This document shows positions 22,498-33,885 of a stretch of 64,000 bases of DNA, in pieces. The notes beneath the pieces were generated by a model, which was not told the DNA's origin, searched no databases, and saw only the letters and a program-made list of their open reading frames with translations. Origin of the DNA: Beta vulgaris subsp. vulgaris. Lineage: Eukaryota > Streptophyta > Magnoliopsida > Caryophyllales > Amaranthaceae. A program made the position numbers and the translations under genes. The first letter of the stretch is position 1. Each line of letters begins with the position of its first letter. The stretch covers positions 15,303,894 through 15,367,893 of the forward strand of contig NC_079209.1 in the NCBI RefSeq assembly GCF_026745355.1, read 5' to 3'.

Positions 22498-23112
22498 GTG
22501 TGATTAGTAGATTCATGGAAAAACCGATGAAATGCCACTTGGAGGTAGTACGTTGGATACTAAGGTATGTGAAAGGAACCATTGACTCTGGAATCGTGTA
22601 CCACAATGATAAGGAGATTGAAGTTGTCGGATATTGTGATGCTGACTATGTTGGTGATCTCGACACACGTTGCTCAACTACGCGTTATGTGATCAATCTA
22701 GGTACTGGAGCAGTCTCTTGGTGTAGCAAGAGATAACCAAAAATGTCATTGTGAAGTACAAGTAGAATATCGAGCGGCGGCTATGGCAACACAAGAGTGT
22801 GTGTGGTTGGCGCAATTACTCAAGGATCTGCATCAACCAATTGATCGGGGAATCAAGTTATCTTGTGATAATCAGTCTGTGATACGTTTAGCGAAAAATC
22901 TTCTTTTTCACGCCAGCACAGAACATGTGGAGGTACATTATCATTTAGTCCAAGAAAAGGTTCTACAGGATGAAATTGAACTTGAGCAAGTGAACATGGA
23001 GGACCAAGTTGCAGATATATTCACAAAAGGTCTTAGAGAACCAAAGTTCGAAAAGTTTCGGAAACAACTTGGTATGACCTCTAGACTATCTCTAAGAGAA
23101 AGTAGTCGTTGA
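22498..23112 (+). pseudogene. copia RNase H
   Basis: GYCDADYVGDLDTRCSTTRY and the C-terminal frame ECVWLAQLLKDL … CDNQSVIRLAKN … EHVEVHYHLVQEKV … VADIFTKGL give the copia RNase H order. A stop at ~22734 interrupts it. The reading frame ends eight bases before the 3' LTR. Confidence 0.9.
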
Positions 23113-23119
23113 GGGGGAG
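23111..23119 (+). other. copia polypurine tract
   Basis: GAGGGGGAG immediately precedes the 3' LTR start at 23120. Confidence 0.85.
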
Positions 23120-23597
23120 TGTTGAATGTTAAGCACCGTCCACTCTTTCTCCTCTTTGGTAAAATATTGCTGCTATATATTAATGGCTAGGTAAAATTAT
23201 CAAGCCACCTATTACCACCTTCTAGGAGCATAGCTCAAAGACTTTGACAAATTAGCAATATGTAATGTGAAAGCTGTAAAAAAAACATCTTGTAGTATGT
23301 AGTATAAATAGGAGTGTTATTTGCTTGGAGCAAAGTGTGCGCAACATCAATTCCTGAGTTCCTTGGGTGTGCTACTGAGTATTGTGAGAAGTACAAACTC
23401 ATAATAGTGTGAGGAAAATAAAAGTTTAAGTGTTTAAAGTAAACACTACTATATTTTATAGTAGTTATATTGTGGTCATATCCTAGTAGAAAGTAGGCTG
23501 TATGTTTGATAATTTTAATTAGTTATCGACAATTCATTATTACTTCAATATTTTTTTAGTCATCCCACATCACATTATTACCCCAAAATACCCTACA
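23120..23597 (+). repeat. copia 3' LTR
   Basis: 478 bp partner of 4594-5067, TGTTGAATGTTAAGC … CCCTACA, followed by duplication CCACA. Confidence 0.92.
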
Positions 23598-23602
23598 CCA
23601 CA

Positions 23603-23853
23603 TGCCAAAGAAGGAAATATAACAAGTAATTTGAGACATTTATTTATGAAAATTTTAGCAAGAAAAGAGACAAGGGAGTATAATAATTCACTATCCGTTG
23701 TTGCAATTCGTCCGAAATCATTTGTGCCATTGTAGGACGAAGGTGATTGAAGACTATGGGAAATGAACACCCTTGAATATATTACACTGTTGAATATATT
23801 TACGAAAAGCATGATATTTACGAGAGAATATGGTGGTTCGTGAAATTTTAGTC
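23603..23853 (-). other. 3' flank / probable 3' UTR of the terpene synthase
   Basis: About 250 bp between the terpene synthase stop codon and the copia element. AATAAA on the minus strand lies at 23639-23644, ~210 bp past the stop and only ~42 bp from the copia boundary, so the insertion is at or just beyond the end of the transcript. Confidence 0.5.
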
Positions 23854-26800
23854 TCAAAGTTGAATTGGTTCAATGAGTAAACGTTTGATCTTCTTCTTAG
23901 TCCCACCATCTTGAACACTAAAACCATCTCCCTTTTGGTATATGAAATGGCATACTCGTGCAGTGTTAATAACAAGATTGACAAATTTTTGCTCGTGGAT
24001 TGATGCACTCAGTAATTCCATGTTAATTTTACGCCAAGCACTATTTATAATGTCTTTCATATGCTCCCTAGCTATCTCCTCCGTTACACTAGCTTCTGCC
24101 ATGTAACACAATATGGATGAATGTGCGTCACCTCTCTCAAGTTCTACCTGTTTACGGAGGAAAACCGATGATAAATATAAGTTAAGATTTTTGAACTAAA
24201 ATTAAAAAGGATAATACACTAGTTAAACACTTAACATGAATTGAAAGGTCCTGAGGTCAAGGATAGTCAACTTATTTTTTCCTATTGTTAAAATACTAAA
24301 CTTTTATGAAATTGGGCCTTACCAATTGTCTCAAGTTTTACCTTTTTGAGATAGGAAAAACCCTAATTTAGCTATTCTTAATTTTCTAACAAAAGTTAAT
24401 TTGCACAACTTATAATAAAAATTTTACTCATATCGTCCAAAGTTAGTTACGATATTTATTTTTTCACAATTTTCAATACACAATGTGAAACTCTCTTTAT
24501 TTCAATTGGGGACAACTCATGTGTGCAAAACAAGAGGTTCAGGTTTATAGTTCAAGTGTATACTTACAGCAGAAGTACCCTGATCATTCAATAGTCGAAT
24601 GATCAGCGACGTGTAAAATATAAGATCTTCATTGTCTTCCCACTTATCCTCCAGCTCCTCTGAATTTCCATCTGCTGTACAAAGAAGACATATAAGGGAC
24701 AGCAAAGGACCAGAGGAACTAATCCATGCCGATTTCAGATAATCTTGCAGTGATGGTACGTGCCGCTTTTTGTACCACCAAGCTTCCATTAATAATGCTT
24801 TGCAAAAATCTGCCCACTGAATACAAAAACCTCAAACTAAGACAACTTAATTATAATATAATCTAGATCTTATATATATGTAGTAGATGAAATAAGAGTA
24901 GAAAACATACGGCCATTCTTAAGAAATGTGATATGTCATCATTCCACCCTTTTTCCTTCTGAATATCGTCAGCAATTTCACTTGTAGTTGTTACAAGTGC
25001 CTGGAAACAGATCTTCATGCACTCTGGAAGTTCATCAACTTCTTGATAATCCCATCTGAGATGTAATGCATTATACTTAGTTTGAAACCAAGTGTGAGAG
25101 TAAACAAATTGACAACTAAGTCGACATTCTTAGCCTTTGATCTATATATAAATCATAGGTACTGCATGAGACTATGAGATAGTCCATCCCTTCACTGTTT
25201 GAATGAGTATATATGTTTGTCGTTTTGTATTTCGAGTACAAGATAACTAGAGAGGGATGTGGTTTGTGAAGACCATATTATCTTAAAAGAAAATTTGTCT
25301 TTTTTTGGGACAGTGTTAGTAATTAACAACCTCTCTTGTTGGATTCGTGGATAAAGACTTCATGCGGGCTACCCAAACCCCTACACATACAGTTCTAGCA
25401 CCTTATCGTTTTCAACTTTATCTTATCAATTTCAGTTAATTTATTAGTTTCAGTTTTTTTTCAGCTTGTAATGCCAAACAGAGTCATAGAAAGATAACCT
25501 TGTAGCAGTTCAATATAAGTTACCTTATGTATTTATCATTTTTCAGAATAGGTATTTAACAAAAATTATTACTATATAATCGTTAAATATTATGGTCTCA
25601 CTATCCTATTTTCTTTTCACAATGTAGAGAGTGATAGAGGCACTCTAACTCACGGACAAGATCCGGCTTCATATTTGAGTATCATTCTGACAAGATTATA
25701 CCAACTAAACTAGCTTATATATGCATTTTGTTGGATTATGCTCCAAAATTAGTCAAATAGTTTTCCTAATAGTTAGGACTAGTTGCTAATAATTAGTTAG
25801 TGGTCTAGTCTATTTAGTGGGATAAAAGTAGTGGGTTAAGTAGTGGGCATGTTACTAGTAGTGTTTTACATGCTTATTTAAATGCTGTTTTGTTTAATTA
25901 TTTATGTACATGAAAAATATATTAAAATGTAGTCTTTTTAATTCTCTCAACTTTTTCTTTTTTCTCCTCTAAAAATTCTACACATTTTTGGTCTCACTAT
26001 GAATTCATATCACCGTCTAATAATTCAAGTTTGTGTGTCTAATTTAGGTTATTCTATAGTGATGAATAATACATTTAAAACTAACCTCTCCACAATTCTG
26101 GTGAAGCAAATGAGCTCGTCCAGAGAGCCATATATATCATAAGTATCATCAAGAACTAGAACAAAAGATACAACCTTTGTTAGGCATTTTCTGAGAAGTC
26201 CATGTTGTGGTTCGCAAGCGACTCCAACTGTCCACAAGAAACTTTCAACTAATCTATCTCTTGTAAAGCTAATATTCTCTATAAACCCAAGATTTTTCCA
26301 CCACCTTAAGACAACGCAATGAAGATAAATCGAGTGTTAAAACAAAGCTTAGGATTAGAAAAATGAGATCCAAAATGAATGTAACAAGATAGATCCTCAC
26401 CTCGACAATTCTTTAAGATCTTCTAGATGCACGGCTTGTACGATGTTGAAATTTAACTTTGCCAACTCAAGCAAGATCACATTCTTATTATCTTCTTGTT
26501 CGTAAGCATGAATTTGTTGTTTGACATCAAACCACTGTACTTTCCTATGGCATGGAATCCTTAAACTAGAAGACACTTGTTTGGCAAGTTTGTCATCCAT
26601 GTCCAGGTAACTGTCTATGAGATATAAGGACGAAATATCCTTAGCTTTCTCCATTATCTCTTCGCCGTCTACAGCTAAATGAGAAGCCTCATATAGCTCA
26701 AGCACTCTTCTAGGGTCGATCTTTGAGTCCATTCTTTCCTTCAGAAGACCAGTCTCACCAATAAAACCAGCAAAGATATCTGAGAAGCGAAGTTTTAGGT

Positions 26801-27817
26801 CTTGTTATTTAATTACCATAGAAAAAGAATTAAAGTAACACAATTAGTTGATGGTGGTTGGTGGAAGTTGGAACTGGAATATAGATTAGCATAAATGGAG
26901 TTGCTCGTAATGTATAGATGGGTTTTGCTTAATAAGATTACCGTCATCTATGTTACTCCGACACTTCCATTTACCTCAAAAACCGGGTGTTGTGTCGTGT
27001 CCTACACGACACTTAACTTGGATATTTCATTTTAAACTAAAAACTTGTTTTTTTCTAGAAAATAGCCTGATTGGACACTTATAGACATCCGTATCCGACT
27101 AGACACTAAATCAGTATCTGAGTAACATAGACTGTCATTTGTAATAATGCAGTTGTTGTCCACGCATATATGATCGAGGTCATTGACAGGTGAAAGTACT
27201 CATAATATGACACCATCATATGAGCATATGATGTATCACACAGAACACGAGTTGCTTACAAAATTAAATTTTAATTTCACAAGGAAAATTACACTACCTT
27301 GTGAAATATTATAGCCATGTTGTCGAAGAAGCCTAAAACTTAAAGCAGTATCACTAATTAAGATATCTTCTTCAAAACCAACATTATTGTTCAAATCGAT
27401 TGTTATCGATTCAAGGGCATCCATAATTTCCTTGTGTAACACATTTGATAAACCTAGATTAGTGATGGTTTCGACAATATATGGCTTCGAAAACCCCGGT
27501 TCTCTACTGAAGATATGCATAATCTCGTTTTTCAGCTTTTCAGCTCGTTCTTTGTAAGTTGCTGTCTGTATAAAAAAAATGATGGTTATAACTTAATAAC
27601 TTATCGTAGAGATATATACAAATCCCATATTAAAAACATATGACTATTTAATAATAAAAATTAAATAGATAGAAAACTATTGTCTCACCGTAAATTCACT
27701 TGTAAGAGACTGTACAAAATCATAGCTCCAAATGTTTGGCTTATAGTTAGCACTTCGTCGTTCATTTGTTACGCTACATGGTTGGCGTTTCATCTCACTT
27801 TCTTTTGTACTATTCAT
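23854..27817 (-). CDS. terpene synthase, TPS-b type, seven exons, 560 residues
   Basis: Class I terpene cyclase acting on a prenyl diphosphate. Exons read from GT/AG sites: 27689-27817, 27298-27565, 26401-26779, 26086-26304, 24911-25055, 24568-24816, 23854-24147 (129, 268, 379, 219, 145, 249, 294 bp). They join in one open frame of 1,683 bp with seven exons and sizes typical of plant mono/sesquiterpene synthases. Motifs: RRSANYKPNIW (RRX8W) at 20-30, RDR at 274-276, DDTYD (DDxxD, metal binding) at 311-315, and NDQGTSAVE (NSE/DTE type; N457, T461, E465, with Gln where Leu/Ile/Val is usual). RRX8W and the overall sequence favour TPS-b. Most TPS-b monoterpene synthases have a 40-60 residue plastid peptide before RRX8W. 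Here only 19 residues precede it, and an in-frame TGA lies nine bases upstream of the start codon. A cytosolic enzyme is therefore likely. The product cannot be told from sequence. No disabling change is seen. Confidence 0.93.
25729..25982. repeat. solo LTR in terpene synthase intron 4
   Basis: TGTTGGATTATGC … TTCTACA, 254 bp, flanked by a perfect 5 bp duplication CATTT (25724-25728 and 25983-25987). TG…CA ends, an Angela/copia-like TGTTGGAT start and no internal region indicate a solo LTR or a very short LTR element. It accounts for a quarter of the 1,030 bp intron. Confidence 0.82.
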
Positions 27818-27903
27818 GTTCACTCACTAGTATGGAGAAAGAGGTGTTTGTTGTGCTAAGAAAGATATTTTTGTAATACAACGTGAAGCTGAAATACCGC
27901 CGG

Positions 27904-27911
27904 TTTATATA
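27904..27911 (-). promoter_or_regulatory. terpene synthase TATA box
   Basis: TATATAAA on the minus strand, ~90 bases upstream of the start codon, giving a short 5' leader of roughly 55-60 bases. Confidence 0.65.
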
Positions 27912-27929
27912 GGCAAGAGAATCAAATAT

Positions 27930-28798
27930 CTTCACTGAAATCCTCCCCTTAGTTGGTTTGACGACCAGTCAATATGGGAAAAAAAAGTTTCATGTGGTTT
28001 ACGTTTCATTGGATTTACATATGTATGTTGCAGGGACGGGAAGATGATATGTCCCAATGCTGCGGGTGTGACCACAAAAAGAAAAAAATAATATCTGTAC
28101 TCCATGAAAAAAAATCATGTTAGTGACGTGGTTATGTAGCTTAAGATCCTATATATTTGGCAAATAGAGTTTTGAGTTTTAGTTATTTATTTAGCAGATT
28201 TGACTAACTTTTTACATAAATGTGCTTGCTAAAACTTAGTTAATTGCTGAAAGTTGATTACACTTGCTTTATATAAAATGACATTTATGGACTCCTATCA
28301 ACAAAAAAAAAATGACATTTATGGACATATTAATTGATATTTAGTAAATCATGGGCAAAAAGTCATTCACACATTCTCTCACCTAATGATCTAACGAAAA
28401 AGCTTCATTTTAGGACTTTTCACCCCAAAACTCTGTGTTGAAACTCTATTTACCAAACACCCCCATAAAGTTTTTGACTAATCAAAAACTCTAAAATAGG
28501 TCAAAACTCCATTTTCGTCTCGAAATTCTAATTATCAAACACCTCCTTTATAAATAAATAAAACTTGAATGGACCTAGTGTACAATAACTTACTATACAC
28601 CAGATATGATCGTTTGATATAGTAATAAGCTTTTATTTGATAGGTCGATTTTTTTTGGATATTATTAGTTTTTGTATGATTTAATTACCTTTGTATAGTC
28701 AATTTTATATGATACACTTTATATAGTTAGCTTTTGTATGATATAATCAACTTTCTTTGATATAGTTACTTTTGTGTGATATAGTGAGTTTGGTTTCG
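27930..28798. other. terpene synthase upstream region, with possible MITE remnant
   Basis: No gene. About 28155-28476 is bounded by TTTGGCAAATAGAGTTTT and the inverse of TTTGGTAAATAGAGTTTC next to a CCCCC run, like the GGGG-TGTTTGG ends of plant hAT MITEs. No clean duplication was found. The 28590-28790 stretch is made of degenerate GATATAGTTA/TTTGTATGAT words. Confidence 0.4.
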
Positions 28799-28879
28799 CA
28801 ATAGATTATTGTGAACCCGGTTCACCCAAAACTTGTTCTAGCTTAAATGTGTGCATGGAAGTAGAGGTGTCAATCTGGG

Positions 28880-29800
28880 TAACTGGCTGGGTTTGGGTTG
28901 ACCCAAGCTGGATCGGAATGATTTGGGTCGGAATAATCTGGGTGACAGTGTGTCATGGGTCGGAACTGGGTGGGTCGGGTGAGCTTGGATCGGGTGAAAC
29001 TGGGTGAGGGGATCTCGAAACTGGGTCGGAATTGGGTCGGGTGAAACTGGGTCGGCCGGTATCTGGGTTGGGTGAATTTGGGTCGGAATGGAATGAGGTG
29101 AAGTCGGTCCAAATCGGCTTTCGGAATGACTTGGGTCGGAAGAAATCGGCTTTCGGGATAACTTGGGTCGGAAGAAATCGGCTTTCGGAATGACTTGGGT
29201 CGGAAGGAATCGGGTTACGGAATGACTTGGGTCGGAAGAAATCGGCTTCCGGGTTACTTGGGTCGGAAGAAATCGATATCGGAATAACTTGGGTCAGAAT
29301 TACTTAGGTCGGAAGAAATCGGCTTCCGGGTTACTTGGGTCGGAATAACTTGGGTCGGATTAATTCGGCTTTCGTAATTACTTGGGTCGGGAGAAATAGG
29401 CTTTCAGGTTACTTGGGTCGAAAGAAATCGATATCAGAATAACTTGGGTTGGAATTATGCGGTTTTCGGATCGGAATTACTTGGGTCAGAATAAATCGAC
29501 TTTCGGGTTACTTGGGTCGAAAGAAATTGATATCGGAATAACTTGGGTCGGAATAATGCGGCTTTCAGAATTACTTGGGTCGGAAGAAATCGATATCGGA
29601 ATGAATTGGTTCAGAATAAATCGACCTTCAGAATTAATTGAGTGTTCAAGAAATCGACTATCGGAATGACTTGGGACTTGGGTTAGAATACATCGGATTT
29701 CGACATGGGTCGACATAAATCAGATCTCGGTAGGACTTGGTTCTTAGAACGACTAAATATCGAAGCGGCGGCACCGTGGCGTATTGATTTGGGTCGAGAC
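28880..29800 (+). repeat. left subterminal array of the hAT element
   Basis: Roughly 18-25 degenerate units of ~33-36 bp, alternating CTTGGGTCGGA with AATCGGCTTTCGG or AATCGATATCGG. Open frames across it are by-products of the periodicity. Confidence 0.85.
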
Positions 29801-29809
29801 TGTTATAAC

Positions 29810-30950
29810 CTTATAACATGTGATATTGTGATATTGTGGTATAGATTATAGTCGTTATACTTTATACTTATAATGGTATATTATAGTAATCTGTAATTAT
29901 ATTGATATTGTGAACTGTGATTGAGTCATTGTGAATTTTTTAATAATACATTGAATCATTAATAGTTTGATACTTATATTACTAATTTGAAATGTTACTA
30001 AAGTAAGACTTATAAGTTATACTTATATTATTGGCCATTCACCATTATTGGCTATTGGTAATTGGCCTATTGCCTAAGCATCGCTGATTAGTTATTCACT
30101 TATTTAGTTATTCTTATTCATGATTGCATATGTATTCAAGTAACAAGTAACAAGTAACAACTAACATCTAACAAGTAACAAGTAACAACTAACAACCATA
30201 AGGATTATTGATTATAGACTTATAGTGTTAGGGTTAATAGACTATTAAACTTAAATATTTTGTTAGTTAGTGACTTACTCACTCTCAAGTCTGAATCAGT
30301 TACTATATAGCAACAAAAAGAGTTAGAATTAAAGAATTAGGTTGACATTAAATCATTAATGAAAGCATCTTAATTCGTAATTATAAAATTGTTCGACTTT
30401 TCATCGTTCATGGAACAACTCAACAAGTAACAATGATCAATGTTAATCACTTAATCGAATGTATCGTTGTAGATCTTAATCAAAAGTCATACTAAGAATC
30501 TGTCTATTTCATTACTTAAACAATCATACTTAACAGTTTATACTTTCACATCATTCATAATCATTTGTACATGAATCATCTTGTTTAAAATTAAAAATAC
30601 TAATTAAACTTCAAAAGTTTATAATTTTTATTAACTTATGATATTACTAATTATTAAACAAATTTGCAAAATAAATACTAGAATTACAAATCGGTATTAG
30701 AAAATGAAGAATGATAAAGTTAAAAATTAGAAAAAAGAATACTTAAACTTGTCATAACTTTAGCCATTTGATTTGAGAAAGAGTTAATCCAACCATTGAT
30801 ATTTTGAAATCCATGTGTTTGGCCACTCTTGATGTTCATTGGTCAAAATAAATAAATCAAGGATCATGGTTTGAGACCATTGATTAGTCAATACTAAATC
30901 TGAACCCTTCATTTCTATAATCTCTAAAATCAGAAATCTAAAATCCACTC
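29810..30950. other. AT-rich interior of the hAT element
   Basis: No gene. A short run of AACAAGTAACAAGT repeats at ~30137-30200 and dispersed TTAGTTAGTGACTTA words. Nothing else stands out. Confidence 0.5.
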
Positions 30951-31021
30951 TCTAAAATCTCAGCCATTCACTCTCAAAATCCAACGGTTCCGATTATACC
31001 TAAAAACTAACCCTAAAATTT

Positions 31022-32400
31022 CCTACTATATAAACCCTTTTTAAAACTCCCCCTCATTTTTCGCCTCCTTCTGATATTTCTCTCCTCTACAGTTCTACTT
31101 TTCTCACTCATTCTCTCTCTCGGACTCTCGGCTTTGCGCAGCAAAACCATTCTCACTTCTTCAACATCACCTTATCACACGGCGGCGCAAAAGCTCGTCA
31201 CTGACGCAAAAAATCAAGGTTTTCAGGCAACTTTTTGCTGTTTTTCGACTAATCTATGACTGGTACACGTTATCTTTCTTTTCCATTTGTTTTTCCCTTT
31301 TTTGATTTAGTTTGCTAATTTCAATTTATTATTTGGTGTTTTTCGATTTAGTTTCGTTGTTTTTCGATTTAGTTTCGACTAATATATTATTGTGTCGTTG
31401 GGAATGTCATACTTGTTACATTTGATTGAAAATTCGGAGATTGAAATTCGATGCTAATTCCCAACCACCTCCGCCGCCATCTGATTGGTGAGTTAGGGTT
31501 CTGTTTTCATTTTTTGGGATTTGTCGTTTGTTTTTTCGATTTATATTCATTTTTTTGCTTTGTTTTCTGATTTTGGTCAATTACTGATTTTGTTTTTTTA
31601 TTTTCAATTTTTGAAATTTGTTCATCTACTAATCTTGGTTTGTTTTCTTTTTCTGATTTTCCGATTTTTTTTCATTTTCAATTTTTTTCTTTTTTTTATT
31701 TGTGTTGGGGTTTCTGTCGGGGTTGGTGATTGGGGGATGGGTCGGATGGTTGTGGTAGGCCTGGGCTGGTGGTTGGATTGGGGTCGGGGTGGTTATGTTG
31801 AGGATGGTTCGGGTGGTTGTGTTGGGCTTGGTTCGGTGGTTGGATTGGGGTTTGGGTGGTTGTGTTGGGGGCTGCATCGGGTTTTAGTGTTGGAGATTGG
31901 GTGTCTGGGTCGGTGTTTGGGTAGGGTAGCTGGTGGGGTGTTTGGGCAGGTGGGTGGTAGCTGGGCGGTGTTAGGGGCTGGGCGGTGGTGGGTAGTCTAG
32001 GGAAAATTTGGATCGATTTTTTGGGGGAAAACTTCGATCGATTGTTTGGGAGAAATTGATTCGAAATTTCTGGGTTCATTTTGGGAAAAATTGGTTCATT
32101 TGTTGATGTCGTTTCTGGGTTCAGTGTTTGTGTAGATGTCTGGGAAAATTTGGTTCATTTGTTGATGTCGTTTCCAACCCTATTTTCTGGGTTCATTTTT
32201 GGGTTTAATGTTGCGAAGATGTCTGGGTTCATTTGTTGATTTCATTTCCTTGTTGATTGCAGATGAATGATGAAGCATGATGATCAACGATGATGAACGT
32301 TGATGAAGGGTGATGAACGATGATGAGGCGGATGATGAAGGTTGATGAAGCTAAGGATGATGAAAGATGATGAAGGATTAAACCTGGAAAACTCATAAAA
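31022..32400 (+). other. promoter-leader-intron unit inside the hAT element
   Basis: A TATA box (CTATATAAACCC, ~31024) is followed by a pyrimidine-rich leader, a splice donor-like TTGGTGAGTTAGGG (~31487), about 760 bp of T/G-rich intron-like sequence, and TTGATTGCAG|ATGAATGATG (~32262). The short final exon is a run of GATGATGAA codons. No conserved protein is encoded. A structurally similar unit occurs in the second large hAT element (45440-46210). It may be a remnant or captured gene start, or a non-coding transcript unit. Confidence 0.4.
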
Positions 32401-32609
32401 AAATTAATTTTGTTATTCTTTTTTATAAATATAAGTTTTTAGAATTCATTTTTTCTTTTGATTTCTTGTACCAAATTCATTAAAATGATTAATAAAAATA
32501 TAGTTTATTAATTTAATGTTGTTTATTTTTTTTATGACAATGTTGTCTATTTGCTTAGCATTAAATTTTAATTAATTGAAGTTGCTAATTTTTTTAAAAA
32601 TTTGTTTGA

Positions 32610-32880
32610 ATGCCATTTGCGACCAGATTTCTGGTCGTAGAAGACAACTATTTGCGACGAGAACTAAATCGGGTGCAAAAGAACAATTACAACGAGAAAG
32701 TGAAACTGGTTGTAATGTTATTTACGACCAAGCCTTTTACGACCACTGATGACCACACGCATTTTTGGTCGTAAAAGGCTTTTTGCGACCAAATTTGAGC
32801 CGCCTTTCTTGTAGTAAAGGGTTGGGCGACCAGAAATCTGGTCGTAGATGGCCGCCTTTCTTGTAGTAAAGGGTTGGGTC
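32610..32880. mobile_element. terminus of a second CACTA-like family, nested in the hAT element
   Basis: Subterminal words TTGCGACCAGA / TTTCTGGTCGTA occur in both orientations, and the block GCCGCCTTTCTTGTAGTAAA occurs twice, 51 bp apart (32799 and 32850). Its inverse, TACTACAAGAAAGGCGGC, resembles the CACTACAAGAAA start of a widespread CACTA family. No left end was found. Confidence 0.5.
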
Positions 32881-33130
32881 GAAATTGGGTTGAGTCAGAA
32901 CTAGGTTGGTGATAGCTGGGTTGGGTCACAACTGGGTCGGTGATAGCTGGGTTGGGTCACAACTGGGTCGGTGATAGTTGAGTTGGGTCACAACTGGGTC
33001 GGTGATAGTTGAGTTGGGTCACAACTGGGTCGGTGATAGCTGGGTTGGGTCACAACTGGATCGGTGATAGCTGGGTTGGGTGGTAACTGGATTGGGTGGT
33101 AACTGGGTTGGGTGATAACTGGGTGGGTTT
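32870..33130 (+). repeat. right subterminal tandem array of the hAT element
   Basis: Six to eight ~31 bp units around GGGTTGGGTCACAACTGG / GTCGGTGATAGCT, nearly identical and therefore younger than the left array. Confidence 0.85.
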
Positions 33131-33885
33131 AACTGGGTCATTGGCGGGTGAAGTTGGGTGCGGGTTATTTTGGGTCGGAAACAGGTTGGGTCTGGGTCGT
33201 TATTCACGGGTGCAACTGGGTACGGGTAAAACTGGGTCGGCCCAACTCAGGTTGGTTTACTAATTCCACGGGTTAAACTGGGCATGGGTGAACGCTGGGT
33301 CGGAATGGGTCGGCTTTCCATTCGACCACTCTCGGCTCGGAACAGGTTGGGTCTGGGTCGCATGCGGGTTCACCCGTGGGTCGGCCCAGTTTTTGACACC
33401 TCTACATGGAAGTATATAATGAGCATATATAGGTTTACACAAGTATATATTCCATTTTATCTTTTCTCTCTTTTTTTTAAAGGGAGCAATATAATAAAGA
33501 TTAAACAAAACAAAAATTACAATCAGTTAACCAAATTAGTAGAGGAATACAATTTCCTATATTTTTATCTTTCCTCTCTCTCCCTTTCTTTTCCTTTTTT
33601 TTTTTTGGTAATAAGAAAATTGTATAGCTTCCAAAAAACCAGCATACAAGCTAACTCCCATGTGAAGGAGATGAACAAAATTGACCAAAATACAAGGCCA
33701 TTAGTTACAAGTTTCTAATCCACTCTCTATCCATTGTACTCCACTTTTATGGAACTACTAACATTGTTTCTATGTTTAACTATACATTTAATTTCCTTTG
33801 AAATACAAACAATTCTATTTATATTATGATTTCAGTAAGGAAATTCTCAATATTATTAAAGATAAAACAAAATATTTTTATCTTT

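Larger units (their letters stand above)
4594..23597 (+). mobile_element. Ty1-copia LTR retrotransposon, complete but decayed, with nested insertions
   Basis: Two LTRs (4594-5067 and 23120-23597) start TGTTGA and end ACA, flanked by a perfect 5 bp duplication CCACA (4589-4593 and 23598-23602). Inside are a primer site, gag, a CCHC-like knuckle, protease, integrase, reverse transcriptase and RNase H in copia order, then a polypurine tract. A 2.0 kb CACTA element interrupts gag and an 11.7 kb gypsy element interrupts integrase, so the original copia was about 5.3 kb. Frameshifts, stops and a changed protease residue show it is inactive. The LTRs differ at many scattered positions, suggesting an old insertion. 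Confidence 0.93.
28862..33404. mobile_element. large non-autonomous hAT element with TGGGTCGG subterminal arrays
   Basis: Ends TAGAGGTGTCAA … TTGACACCTCTA, flanked by a perfect 8 bp duplication CATGGAAG (28854-28861, 33405-33412). The uninterrupted copy in unit 2 (CATAGAAG, once, near 33941) is an empty-site equivalent. Subterminal regions are tandem arrays: left ~28880-29800, ~35 bp units around ACTTGGGTCGGAAGAAATCG; right ~32870-33130, ~31 bp units around AACTGGGTCGGTGATAG. The centre has AT-rich sequence, a promoter-like unit and a nested CACTA-like end. No hAT transposase is visible in 4.5 kb. Confidence 0.9.
28799..33885. repeat. tandem duplication, unit 1 (interrupted by hAT)
   Basis: Sequence 28799-28861 plus 33405-33885 matches 33886-34377 almost base for base. 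It starts CAATAGATTATTGTGAACCC and ends at GGAAATTCTCAATATT. Unit 1 was split by the hAT element at 28862-33404. Confidence 0.85.

Noticed and set aside
29457..29716. Frames on both strands in the hAT left array
   Set aside because: The periodic 33-36 bp repeat leaves frames open by chance, giving repetitive peptides.
31521..32000. 159-residue frame rich in Phe then Gly/Val/Trp
   Set aside because: Lies in the T- and G-rich intron-like part of the hAT element; composition only, no domain.
28880..33130. Repeat arrays as a CRISPR-like structure
   Set aside because: Degenerate head-to-tail repeats without unique spacers, inside a plant hAT element.
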